64,000 bases of DNA from NCBI GenBank assembly GCA_023409535.1, contig JAEYGZ010000034.1, positions 62,001-126,000 of the forward strand, written 5' to 3'. The notes below the pieces were generated by a model. It had not been told where the DNA came from. It did no database searches and was given only the letters and a program-made list of their open reading frames with translations. This DNA is from Bacillota bacterium (GTDB lineage: Bacteria > Bacillota > Clostridia > Lachnospirales > Lachnospiraceae). The translations under genes were made by a program, and so were the position numbers. Of this stretch, positions 34,111-42,438 are shown piece after piece; the first letter of the stretch is position 1, and each line of letters starts with the position of its first letter.

Positions 34111-34758
34111 ATGAAATATAAGGCAATTATATTTGATCTTGACGGTGTAATATGTCATACCGATCATTATCATTACTTAGCTTGGAAGCAGCTGGCGGAC
34201 AAGCTTGGAGTTTACTTTGATGAGACAATCAATAACAGACTCAGGGGCGTAAGCCGCATGGAAAGTCTTGAGATAATCCTGGAGCGCTGGGATGGCAAGC
34301 CTTTTACACCGGAGGATAAGATCAGGATGGCAGAGGATAAGAATGTCATCTATAAGGAGCTTCTGAAGGAAATGTCAGAGAAGGACCTGAGCAAGGAGGT
34401 TAAGGATACCCTGGAGCATCTTCGTACCAGAGGAATATTGCTTGGAATCGGCTCCTCCAGTAAGAATGCACGCTTCATCCTTGGACAGATCGGTCTGGGC
34501 GATTACTTTGATGCGATCTCGGACGGAAATAATATCACAAGGTCAAAGCCTGACCCGGAAGTATTCCTTATGGCAGCAGAGTATCTGAAGGTGAAGCCGG
34601 AGGAGTGTCTGGTGGTTGAGGATGCCAAGGCGGGAATAGATGCTGCCAAGGCGGCGGGAATGGATAGCGCAGCAATTGGGGATGCCTTTGGATATGCATT
34701 GGCAACCTATAACCTGTTCACCTTCTCCAAGCTGGTTCAGGTATGCAGTGTGCAATAA
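34111..34758 (+). CDS. pgmB: Beta-phosphoglucomutase
   Basis: 215 aa HAD-superfamily enzyme. The nucleophile motif 'IIFDLDGVICHTDHYHYLAWKQL' holds Asp9 and Asp11; the cap is residues ~15-90 with 'LRGVSRMESLEIILER', a core beta-PGM motif; 'LGIGSSSKNARFIL' is HAD motif II with Ser; 'SKPDPEVFLMAAE' gives the Lys; 'CLVVEDAKAGIDAAKAAGM' the final acidic motif. It turns beta-glucose-1-phosphate into glucose-6-phosphate through beta-glucose-1,6-bisphosphate, completing the GH65 pathway. GAAAGGTGACC precedes ATG 34111. The gene is 72 bases after the GH65 gene. Confidence 0.93.
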   Translation: MKYKAIIFDLDGVICHTDHYHYLAWKQLADKLGVYFDETINNRLRGVSRMESLEIILERWDGKPFTPEDKIRMAEDKNVIYKELLKEMSEKDLSKEVKDTLEHLRTRGILLGIGSSSKNARFILGQIGLGDYFDAISDGNNITRSKPDPEVFLMAAEYLKVKPEECLVVEDAKAGIDAAKAAGMDSAAIGDAFGYALATYNLFTFSKLVQVCSVQ

Positions 34759-34872
34759 TATTGTTGGTTTGCGCCTGCGGGACCAAAGCGTTCGGCACAT
34801 TTTATGAAAACGCAGCGTATGGGACATAAGCTGGCTGAAAGAGCAGAAATATCAATTATTATAGAATACATC

Positions 34873-34924
34873 AATAGGAGCCTGAGAAAATTGTAGATAA
34901 CAGCTTTTTCCGGCTCCTATTATT
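34873..34924 (+). terminator. Terminator after pgmB
   Basis: AATAGGAGCC (34873-34882) and GGCTCCTATT (34912-34921) then ATT; a perfect 10-base stem with a 29-base loop that holds a T-run. Confidence 0.65.
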
Positions 34925-35042
34925 CTGTTGTTATCCTAAAGAAGGCGCAATTTTGGCAGGAAGAGAAATCTCTCAGATTTAAACAGTAAAAGAGAGGAAG
35001 AAAGAGAAAGCCTTTGATAGACTGGATACAGGAGGTGAGGTT

Positions 35043-35900
35043 ATGGAATGGCTGGATCGTTTGAACGCTGCAATCGATTATCTGGAGGAGAATCTGGATC
35101 AGGAGATTGATTATAATAAGGCAGCGAAGATAACCTGCTGCTCGCTCTTTCATTTTCAAAGGATGTTCTCATTCATCGCGGGGATGGGACCTAGTGATTA
35201 TGTAAGACAAAGACGGATGACCCTGGCAGCCTTTGATCTGCTGAACGGTTTGGATAAGGTGATCGACATTGCTTTAAAGTATGGTTATAATTCGCCGACT
35301 GCATTCACCCGTGCTTTCACCGGTGTACACGGGATTGCTCCGAGTCTGGTCCGGGCACACGGTGTTCCCTTAAAGTCATTTCCCAGAATCACCTTTTCAT
35401 TATCCATTAAAGGAGGCAAAGAAATGAAGTATAAACTTGAAGAAAAGCCGGCAATGAGATTTGTCGGCAAGAAGGAAGCGGTATCTAATGTCGGCGGACA
35501 GAACTTTATCCGGATACCGAAGATCTGGCAGGAAGTGAACGGTGACGGTACTTGTGACAGAATATGTGCCTTATCAAATCAAAAGCCCACCGGAGTGCTT
35601 GGTATCTGTGCAAACTTCCGTGAAGCTGACTTTGACTACTATGTTGCAAGCTCCTCGAATCAGCCTGTGCAGGAGGGAATGGAGGAACTGATTGTTCCCG
35701 CAGGTCTATGGGTGGTATTCGAGTGTATCGGACCCATGCCCGGAGCAATCCAGGAGGTATGGAAGCGGATCTATTCGGAGTGGTTCCCCTCCTCAGGCTA
35801 TGAGCATGCAGGAAATGCAGAGCTGGAGTGGTATTCCGACGGAGATCCCGATGCAGCGGATTATCTCAGTGAGATCTGGATTCCTGTGATGAAGAAGTAA
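35043..35900 (+). CDS. AraC-family regulator with GyrI-like effector domain
   Basis: 285 aa with a GGAGGTGAGG ribosome site. Two helix-turn-helix units make the N-terminal AraC domain (about 8-105): 'NAAIDYLEENLDQEIDYNKA' start, and 'GLDKVIDIALKYGYNSPTAFTRAFTGVHGIAPS' the second unit. The second half (about 128-285, beginning 'MKYKLEEKPAMRFVGKKEAV') is a GyrI/SOUL-like small-molecule-binding domain. Such proteins often control multidrug efflux or stress genes. It is a single gene between terminators, with no clear regulatory partner in the window. Confidence 0.88.
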   Translation: MEWLDRLNAAIDYLEENLDQEIDYNKAAKITCCSLFHFQRMFSFIAGMGPSDYVRQRRMTLAAFDLLNGLDKVIDIALKYGYNSPTAFTRAFTGVHGIAPSLVRAHGVPLKSFPRITFSLSIKGGKEMKYKLEEKPAMRFVGKKEAVSNVGGQNFIRIPKIWQEVNGDGTCDRICALSNQKPTGVLGICANFREADFDYYVASSSNQPVQEGMEELIVPAGLWVVFECIGPMPGAIQEVWKRIYSEWFPSSGYEHAGNAELEWYSDGDPDAADYLSEIWIPVMKK

Positions 35901-36033
35901 GTGATAGGAAGTTAGCGTGAATTCTTAGTACCAAAACTGGGTATAACAACGGCGGATTCCACCCCATATCCGGACCATGGTTGAAGCCGTTGTGTCAGGA
36001 GCCGGCCCAGCTGATTATTATATTGACCTTAAG

Positions 36034-36077
36034 AAAAGGGACTGCCACTCAAAGCGATTTGTGTGACGGTCCCTTTT
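36034..36077 (+). terminator. Hairpin after the AraC-family gene
   Basis: AAAAGGGAC (36034-36042) pairs with GTCCCTTTT (36069-36077); it ends in TTTT and lies about 135 bases after the AraC stop. Confidence 0.6.
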
Positions 36078-36264
36078 GAATTGGACAATAATTACCACAA
36101 AAAAGCAGTTATGAAGTATAAAATACATTCGATGTAGAAACGATACCATATTGAAAAAATTATATAATATATATAAATTATATTGACAATATAAAAATAA
36201 TATGTTAATTATTAAATATAAACACGGATAATTTTATAATCTCAAAGATAAAATTATGAAATGA

Positions 36265-36282
36265 TGTGGAAACATTTCCACA
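36265..36282. promoter_or_regulatory. LacI-type operator upstream of the exported ADP-ribosylglycohydrolase gene
   Basis: TGTGGAAACATTTCCACA: two perfect 8-base arms around CA, close to the TGGAAACGTTTCCA sites bound by many LacI/GalR proteins. It lies 14 bases before the start codon, so binding could block transcription. Confidence 0.7.
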
Positions 36283-36296
36283 TTAAAGAGGAGCTT

Positions 36297-38012
36297 ATGA
36301 AGAAAAGAATAGTTTGGGGTGTATTTACATTATTCTTGTTGGCAGCAGTTGCTTTTGGAGGTGTTAGAATGTATCAATCAAACTTTGCATCCTTGGACAA
36401 GACGAACTATATGGACAAAATACGAGGAGCGTGGCTGGGAAAAATGGTTGGGGTCAGTTTGGGGATCCCAACGGAATTCCGTTTTAAAAACCGGATGGGA
36501 ACGCGGGAAGAGGTTCCGGTCTGGACACCGGATACAATTAATGAGGCATATATCGAGGATGATTTATATCTGCCGATTGCGTTCCTGAAGGTTCTGAAAG
36601 AAAAAGGTCTTAATGTAACACCGAAGGAAATGGCAATCAGCTTATATCCTTGCGGTTTTGAATTCTGGAGCAGTCATTATGAAATATATGAAAAAGGAAT
36701 CGCTCCTCCGGATTCCGGACATCCAAATCAAAATCGATGGGCAGACGGTTTAAGCTATTCCTTTGCCAGTGATTATTCAGGCTTAATTGCAATGGGTCAG
36801 CCGAATGTACCAATCGAATATGCGGATCAATATGGGAGACTGCTGGTATACGGAGATGGTATTTTCGGAGGAATGTATATTGGAGCCATGTACTCTGAAG
36901 CCTTAATTAACAATAACCTGGAAGAGATTATTGAAGCAGGATTACGTGCAGTTCCAAAGGAGAGCTGGCTCTATGAGACGATTTCAGATACGGTTAAATG
37001 GTATAAAGAGTCACCGGAGGATGTCGAAGCTGTCTGGAATAGGATTATGGAGAAGTATTTCTGGGACGATAAGTACAGCTGGATTGAATGGCCTTACGGC
37101 GGAAGAATTGATGGCGCCAATATGGATACCAAGGTTAATTGCGCTTTTATTACGCTGGCGCTTTTGTATGGAGATTATGACGTGGATAAGACCTTGGAGA
37201 CAGCAATACGTCTCGGAGGAGATTCTGACTGCAACCCGTCCAATGCCCTGGGAATTCTTTTCACGACCATGGGATATCAGAAGGTTGATGAAAAGTATAA
37301 GGAAGGGCTGGATGTTACCAATACATACCGTTATACGGATATGACCTTTGATGAAGCGGTGGAGTTAACCTATGCGCTTGCCAGGGATGTGTTAATTAAA
37401 AATGGCGGTACAATTACAGAAATAAACGGTACGGAGGTGCTTAAAATAGAGAAACAGAAGCCTTTTGTACATGCGTCTGAAAACAGTCTGAGCCCCGGTG
37501 CAATGAAAGGTTCCGAATTCACCAGGGATGAAATGAACCGGTTGTACAAGCCTCTGCTGCAGGATGCAGGCTTTGAAGAATCCTGGCACCAGTCAGTATT
37601 TTATCCGTGGAGAATTACCTATGAAAACGGGACCGCTGCAGGGATTGATTTGGACCAGGGAAAAGCGCACGGCGGAGCCAATAATGCTTATCTTGTTAAC
37701 AATCAGCGCAATTGGGCGGAACTCAGTCAAAATCGTATTAAGCTGGAACCGGATAAAACCTATTGTCTCAGTTGTTATGTCCGAACCTCGGACAATTTTC
37801 CCGGGGGTGAATTAGGAGTACGGCTGCCTGTTTATGAGGGAAGCTCCCCTTTGCAAAAAAGTAAGTTTACAGCAGCGGGAGAATACACAAAGGTGCAGGC
37901 CATCTTCCAAAGTCAGAAGAATCAAATCATTGACATCTATATTGGATATTACGGAAACAATGAAGCAACCTGGATCCAAATTGATGATTTTGATTTGATT
38001 GAAATAAAATAA
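36297..38012 (+). CDS. Exported ADP-ribosylglycohydrolase-family protein with C-terminal carbohydrate-binding-like domain
   Basis: 571 aa from ATG 36297, decided by AAAGAGGAG upstream; a frame open to 36261 runs through the operator and lacks a site. A signal or anchor segment (residues ~4-24, 'RIVWGVFTLFLLAAVAFGG', no lipobox) puts the protein outside. The catalytic all-alpha domain (about 35-385) has 'YMDKIRGAWLGKMVGVSLG', the metal pair Asp88-Asp89 (IEDDLYLPIAFL) and 'RLGGDSDCNPSNALG' (Asp309, Asp311), which bind the two Mg ions in the ARH family. Residues ~420-571 form a beta-sandwich like CBM4/9 domains ('DAGFEESWHQSVFYPWR'...'TWIQIDDFDLIEI'). The family cleaves N-/O-linked ribosyl groups; the fusion with a sugar-binding domain is unusual. 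A full importer follows 13 bases later. Confidence 0.8.
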   Translation: MKKRIVWGVFTLFLLAAVAFGGVRMYQSNFASLDKTNYMDKIRGAWLGKMVGVSLGIPTEFRFKNRMGTREEVPVWTPDTINEAYIEDDLYLPIAFLKVLKEKGLNVTPKEMAISLYPCGFEFWSSHYEIYEKGIAPPDSGHPNQNRWADGLSYSFASDYSGLIAMGQPNVPIEYADQYGRLLVYGDGIFGGMYIGAMYSEALINNNLEEIIEAGLRAVPKESWLYETISDTVKWYKESPEDVEAVWNRIMEKYFWDDKYSWIEWPYGGRIDGANMDTKVNCAFITLALLYGDYDVDKTLETAIRLGGDSDCNPSNALGILFTTMGYQKVDEKYKEGLDVTNTYRYTDMTFDEAVELTYALARDVLIKNGGTITEINGTEVLKIEKQKPFVHASENSLSPGAMKGSEFTRDEMNRLYKPLLQDAGFEESWHQSVFYPWRITYENGTAAGIDLDQGKAHGGANNAYLVNNQRNWAELSQNRIKLEPDKTYCLSCYVRTSDNFPGGELGVRLPVYEGSSPLQKSKFTAAGEYTKVQAIFQSQKNQIIDIYIGYYGNNEATWIQIDDFDLIEIK

Positions 38013-38025
38013 GGAGAGGAAAATT

Positions 38026-39393
38026 ATGAAAAAAGCAATGAAAAAAGTAGTAACTATGTTCCTGCTGTGTGTATTCATGGCAGGAAGCGCAGGAGGATGT
38101 TCAAAAAACATTACTCCGCAGGAGGGGGAAGAAACACCGGCTGCGGCTGAAAAGATTACAATACCCTTCTGGCTGGTACCGCCGGGAGAGCAGGCTACAA
38201 AGAATTTTTGGGAAGATAGTATTGCAGCCTTTAATGAAACCAATACGGACAATATTTTTATTGATCTGCAATATGTACCGTCGGATGCCTACGACAGTAA
38301 ATTAAAAGCTGCACAGGCAAACGGAACAGCCCCGCAGTTAGTGTATGTAGGGCATGCAGGTGCAATTATGGACGGCTCGCAGGGGTTGCTAAAGCCGCTG
38401 AATGATTACATTGATCCGGCATTGTTGGAAGATTTGTATCCGAACATACGTGAAATGATTACGACAAAGGATGGTAAATTTTATTCCATACCTATGTATG
38501 TGGAACCATATTCCCTGCTGTTCTACCGTAAAGATCTGTTTGAAGCTGCGGGACTTGATCCGGATCAGCCGCCAAAGACATATGATGAGCTTTTAGATTA
38601 TGCAAAGAGATTAACGAATAATCAGACCTTCGGTCTTGGTATTGCAGGAAGTAATGATGCCGGTTGGGTGAACTGGGCTGCAATGTCCTCAATCGGATTG
38701 AATTTAATCAGTGAGGACTGGTCAAAGGCTACGGTTAATAACGATATTTCTAAAAAATATCTGGAATTACATAAAGAATTATACAGCAGTAAGGTTGTTC
38801 CGGAGCAGGCCTTGGGTGAATTCTGGGATATCCAGCCCCTGGCGGAGGGAAGACTCGCGATGCAGTTTAACGGTTCCTGGGCAATCAGCCGTTTACTGGT
38901 TGATCTGAAGGATGTTGTAGATCCTGAAAACATAGGAATTGCTTTGACGCCTACCTTTACCGGCTTAAAAGAGGGAGATAAGGTAGGGGCGCTTGGAGGC
39001 TGGGGCCTTGGGATTGACGGAAAGGCAAAAAATCCGGAAGCGGTCGCAAAGGTAATCAGCTATCTGCTCCTTGAAAATACAGATCGTATGGCTCAATTCG
39101 TCAGTGACGGGTATTATGCAAAGCTTCCGGTCAGACAATCCGTGAACGATTTGTTAACCTCGAAGGAAGATGATAAAAAAGTTGAGGAATGGTACAACCT
39201 GATTGTTGAAAAGGTAATTCCGTATTCTGATGCCGAACCGGTATTTCCCTGGGATGTCAGCTGGGCATTTGTAGTAGCAATGGATAATGTCATTGTAAAT
39301 GGCATGAGTACTGAGGATGCACTTGCGCAATGCGAAAAGGATATCAATGATTATATCCAGAATAATAATCTTGCCGGTACAAATCCGAAGTAA
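38026..39393 (+). CDS. Extracellular solute-binding lipoprotein of ABC importer
   Basis: 455 aa with AAGGAGAGG before ATG 38026. The signal peptide 'VVTMFLLCVFMAGSAGGCSK' ends in a lipobox with Cys at about residue 25. Mature domain: family-1 binding-protein fold, 'TIPFWLVPPGEQATKNFWEDSIAAFN' start, 'EPYSLLFYRKDLFEAAGLDP' hinge strand, 'GEFWDIQPLAEGRLAMQFNGSW' and 'ALGGWGLGIDGKAKNPEAV'. Ligand is not known, but the flanking ADP-ribosylglycohydrolase-family and ribokinase genes suggest a ribose-containing compound. Confidence 0.9.
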   Translation: MKKAMKKVVTMFLLCVFMAGSAGGCSKNITPQEGEETPAAAEKITIPFWLVPPGEQATKNFWEDSIAAFNETNTDNIFIDLQYVPSDAYDSKLKAAQANGTAPQLVYVGHAGAIMDGSQGLLKPLNDYIDPALLEDLYPNIREMITTKDGKFYSIPMYVEPYSLLFYRKDLFEAAGLDPDQPPKTYDELLDYAKRLTNNQTFGLGIAGSNDAGWVNWAAMSSIGLNLISEDWSKATVNNDISKKYLELHKELYSSKVVPEQALGEFWDIQPLAEGRLAMQFNGSWAISRLLVDLKDVVDPENIGIALTPTFTGLKEGDKVGALGGWGLGIDGKAKNPEAVAKVISYLLLENTDRMAQFVSDGYYAKLPVRQSVNDLLTSKEDDKKVEEWYNLIVEKVIPYSDAEPVFPWDVSWAFVVAMDNVIVNGMSTEDALAQCEKDINDYIQNNNLAGTNPK

Positions 39394-39407
39394 AGGAAGC
39401 TAATTGT

Positions 39408-39471
39408 GCGGCTGCTGCGGGCTCAATACTCCCTACCCCCGCGAGAATATTGAGATTGCTTGCAGCGGCCC
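39408..39471 (+). terminator. Structured spacer hairpin after the binding-protein gene
   Basis: GCGGCTGCTGC with CTCAATA (39408-39427) pairs imperfectly with TATTGAG and GCAGCGGC (39449-39469), a long stem with bulges. No T-run follows; message stabilisation is likelier than full stop. Confidence 0.5.
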
Positions 39472-39560
39472 ATGATTTATCCTGTGTTTGATATGCTTTC
39501 TATTCCTGCAATCCCGGATGAAGATAGAAAGCAAGTAGACAGAAAGGCATGTGTATCATA

Positions 39561-40448
39561 ATGAAAAAAGTGAAATGGAATAAAAAAGAGATGGCGGTTG
39601 CTTATTGCATGCTTTTGCCTGTAATGCTGGGATTTCTCATATTTGCGATTGTTCCGATCGCAATGTCGTTTGTTAATAGCTTTTACAATTATGGGTTTTA
39701 CCAGGATCCGGTATTTGTGGGATTACGTAACTATAAGCTGGTTATAAAGGATCAATTTTTTAGGAAATCAATCCTTGTAGGCATCAAATATACATTGATT
39801 GTAATCCCTGTATTATTGGTCAGTTCCTTTCTATTTGCTAATTTAATTGTCAGGCTGAAGGCAAAAACCGCAGGCTTTGTAAAAACCTCTATTTATATAC
39901 CGACTGTGGTTTCAGGCGTAATTGCCAGTATGCTTTTTACCTTTATTTACGATTATCAGGCCGGGCTATTGAATAATTTACTGGATCTATTCCATATTCC
40001 ACCCCAGGCATGGTTTCAAAATCCCAAATTAGCACTGTTTAGTATAGCGGCTCCAAGAATCTGGCTGAGCTTCGGATATACGACTCTCTTTATGCTTGCA
40101 GGAGTGCTTGATATCCCACAGGTTTATTACGAAGCAGCAAAACTGGATGGAGCAAGTTCCTTACAATCGATGCTTCGGATTACAATCCCTTCCATGAAGA
40201 ATATTTTCCTGTTTCTGATGGTATCCAATGTGGTTTCTACAATGCAGGAATTCGATCTGCCATATAATATGACCGGCGGCGCGCCGGCAGGAGGTACCTT
40301 GACACCTTCGTTGTTTGTATTTAATCATTTTGTTCAGGATCCTACCATTGGGTTCAGTCTGGCAGCCGCTATGCTAATCGCCGTTGTTTTAGGAGCGCTG
40401 TCTCTGATCGTATTTAAGACCGTGAATTCAGAAAAATCAATTGATTAA
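39561..40448 (+). CDS. ABC transporter permease, MalF/UgpA type (CUT1)
   Basis: 295 aa from ATG 39561. An in-frame ATG at 39549 lies only one base after the AAAGG site, too close, so the second Met is preferred; the real start is not certain. Six membrane segments: 'AYCMLLPVMLGFLIFAIVPI' first. EAA loop YYEAAKLDGASSLQSMLRIT (about 192-211). It pairs with the next permease (42 bases on). Confidence 0.88.
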   Translation: MKKVKWNKKEMAVAYCMLLPVMLGFLIFAIVPIAMSFVNSFYNYGFYQDPVFVGLRNYKLVIKDQFFRKSILVGIKYTLIVIPVLLVSSFLFANLIVRLKAKTAGFVKTSIYIPTVVSGVIASMLFTFIYDYQAGLLNNLLDLFHIPPQAWFQNPKLALFSIAAPRIWLSFGYTTLFMLAGVLDIPQVYYEAAKLDGASSLQSMLRITIPSMKNIFLFLMVSNVVSTMQEFDLPYNMTGGAPAGGTLTPSLFVFNHFVQDPTIGFSLAAAMLIAVVLGALSLIVFKTVNSEKSID

Positions 40449-40490
40449 TTCCTAAACAAAAAGGTGATTTAGGAAAGACAGGGGTTAATT

Positions 40491-41342
40491 ATGAAAAAAA
40501 TAAAAATAGTAAATGTAATAATAACCGGTATCTGTATCCTCATAGCTTGTATAGCAATTTTTCCGCTATTCTGGATGGCGCTGAGCGGCTTTAAATCAGC
40601 AAGTGAAGTATTGGCGATTCCGTTTAAATTTTTTCCGAAATCATTTCAGGCGGAAAATTATACATCATTATTAAGCGGGACCATGGATACTACCATTTTC
40701 CCAAAGGGAGCATCTTTTATCCGGTCGATGGGTCTGACCTTTCTGGTAGCGATCATTGCTGTTGTTGGCAGCTTGAGTATTAACTCAATGGCGGGGTATG
40801 TTTTTGCAAGGCTAAGGTTTCCGCTGAAAAGCTTATTATGGGTGGTATGCCTGATCCCCTGGTTTGTACCCGGTATCAGTACCAATATAACTGCTTTTCT
40901 TGTTGTAAGTAAGTTAAAAATGATAGATACCTTACCGGTATTAATTTTGCCGGGACTTGCACATTCCTATTCTATTTTTTATTACCGGCAGTTTTATCTG
41001 GGAATTCCGAATGAAATTGAAGAGGCTGCCAAGGTGGATGGCGCAGGAAGCTTTAAAATGTTTCTAAAAATCTTTCTGCCTATGTCAAAAACACCGTTTA
41101 CAATCATGGGTATCAGCGTTTTCCTTGGATACTGGTCCTCCTTCCTATGGCCGGTTTTAACGATTAATAATCCAAAGCTATATCAGATTAATCAGTTGAT
41201 TTCTTATTTTAAATCATCCTATAATCTGAATGTGCAGTATGTCTTGGCGGCAGCAACCATTGCGGCTTTGCCGACAATCGCTTTGTTTTTAATCTTTCAG
41301 AAGCAGATTATGCAGGGAATCAAAATATCGGGTATGAAGTAA
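40491..41342 (+). CDS. ABC transporter permease, MalG/AraQ type (CUT1)
   Basis: 283 aa. Six membrane segments, the first 'VNVIITGICILIACIAIFPLFW'. EAA loop EIEEAAKVDGAGSFKMFLKI (about 171-190). The C-terminus 'QKQIMQGIKISGMK' matches the group. CAGGGGT precedes ATG 40491. No ATPase gene is present in the cluster, again implying a shared one. Confidence 0.9.
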   Translation: MKKIKIVNVIITGICILIACIAIFPLFWMALSGFKSASEVLAIPFKFFPKSFQAENYTSLLSGTMDTTIFPKGASFIRSMGLTFLVAIIAVVGSLSINSMAGYVFARLRFPLKSLLWVVCLIPWFVPGISTNITAFLVVSKLKMIDTLPVLILPGLAHSYSIFYYRQFYLGIPNEIEEAAKVDGAGSFKMFLKIFLPMSKTPFTIMGISVFLGYWSSFLWPVLTINNPKLYQINQLISYFKSSYNLNVQYVLAAATIAALPTIALFLIFQKQIMQGIKISGMK

Positions 41343-41345
41343 AAT

Positions 41346-41374
41346 TTGAGTTTTTGCCATAAATCGCTTATAAT
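41346..41374 (+). promoter_or_regulatory. Internal sigma-A-type promoter before the third LacI gene
   Basis: TTGAGT (41346-41351), 17-base spacer, TATAAT (41369-41374); allows LacI, the cytosolic hydrolase and ribokinase to be expressed apart from the importer. Confidence 0.65.
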
Positions 41375-41401
41375 GTTAAAAAAAGTAAAAGAGGGATGCA
41401 T

Positions 41402-42424
41402 ATGTCAAATAAAAAACAACCTACAATTAAAGATGTATCCAATTTAGCAGGGGTGGGAGTCAGTACAGTCTCCCGGTATATCAATAAATCCGGTTATGTC
41501 AGTGAAAAGGTGGCGGAAAAGATTAATGGCGCAATTAAGGAATTGAATTTTATTCCCAGTAACTATGCCCGCATTTTAAAGGGGAGTTCTTCAAAAATTC
41601 TGACCCTGATTGTTCCGGATATCACTAACCCGTATTATGCGGAAATGTATGCAACCGTACAGACCTTGGCGGAGAAGTATGATTATTATGTATATTTGTA
41701 TCAATCGAATAAAAAAGAACAGAATGAATTAAAAGCGATTACCATATGTAAAAATACCTTCAGCGAAGGGCTGATATTCTGCTCCGAGGGTAAGTCGGTT
41801 CAGGTGCTGGAAGCGTTAAAAGAGCTTGATATTCCTATCGTAGCGTCGAACTTGTATGATGAGGTATGCTTTGATACGATTCACAGCGAAGATGGAATAG
41901 GAATCTTCCTGATGACCAGGTATCTTCTGGAGCAGGGGCACCAAAAGATTGGCTATGCCGGCGGAAGCAAGGAATCCTATATTAATCAAAAGCGTAAAAG
42001 AGGCTATCAGAAGGCGCTTTTAGAGAAGAATATTACCATAAATGACGATTATGTCTTTGAGATGGATTTTTCGGCAGATGCCGGATATCGTGCGGGAAAA
42101 TATTTTGCAACCCTAAAGGACAAGCCAACCGCTATTTGTGCGGCGAATGATATGATTGCGCTCGGAGTCATAACCGGTCTGCAGGAACAGGATATCCGTA
42201 TACCGGAGGATATCTCCGTTACAGGAGAAGACGATATCGAATTTGCAAAAATGTGGCGGCCGTCCTTAACAACAGTAGATAACAGTGGAAGTAAATTTGG
42301 TGAGATCGCATGTAAAATGCTTTTTGAGCGTATTATCGAAGGATATAACGGAACGCCCCGCGTGGTAAAATCAGAGCGTAAAGTTATTGTTCGACAGTCG
42401 ACGAAAAGTATAAAGAGTGAATAG
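41402..42424 (+). CDS. LacI/GalR family transcriptional regulator
   Basis: 340 aa from ATG 41402; AGAGGG ends directly before an ATG at 41396, so the second Met has correct spacing. Helix-turn-helix 'TIKDVSNLAGVGVSTVSRYINKSGYVSEKV' (about residues 7-36); hinge 'FIPSNYARILKGSSSK'; sugar domain to the end. It sits in the middle of the ADP-ribosylglycohydrolase/ribokinase locus and probably binds the palindrome at 36265-36282, responding to the imported compound or ribose. Confidence 0.9.
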   Translation: MSNKKQPTIKDVSNLAGVGVSTVSRYINKSGYVSEKVAEKINGAIKELNFIPSNYARILKGSSSKILTLIVPDITNPYYAEMYATVQTLAEKYDYYVYLYQSNKKEQNELKAITICKNTFSEGLIFCSEGKSVQVLEALKELDIPIVASNLYDEVCFDTIHSEDGIGIFLMTRYLLEQGHQKIGYAGGSKESYINQKRKRGYQKALLEKNITINDDYVFEMDFSADAGYRAGKYFATLKDKPTAICAANDMIALGVITGLQEQDIRIPEDISVTGEDDIEFAKMWRPSLTTVDNSGSKFGEIACKMLFERIIEGYNGTPRVVKSERKVIVRQSTKSIKSE

Positions 42425-42438
42425 AATGGAGAAATAAA

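Larger units (their letters stand above)
35901..36296. other. Intergenic region before the ADP-ribosylglycohydrolase locus (396 bases)
   Basis: It holds a terminator-like hairpin (36034-36077), an extremely AT-rich stretch (about 36120-36260) with two -35-like boxes (TTGAAA 36151, TTGACA 36183) but no convincing -10, and a LacI-type palindrome at 36265-36282. No gene was seen. Confidence 0.5.
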
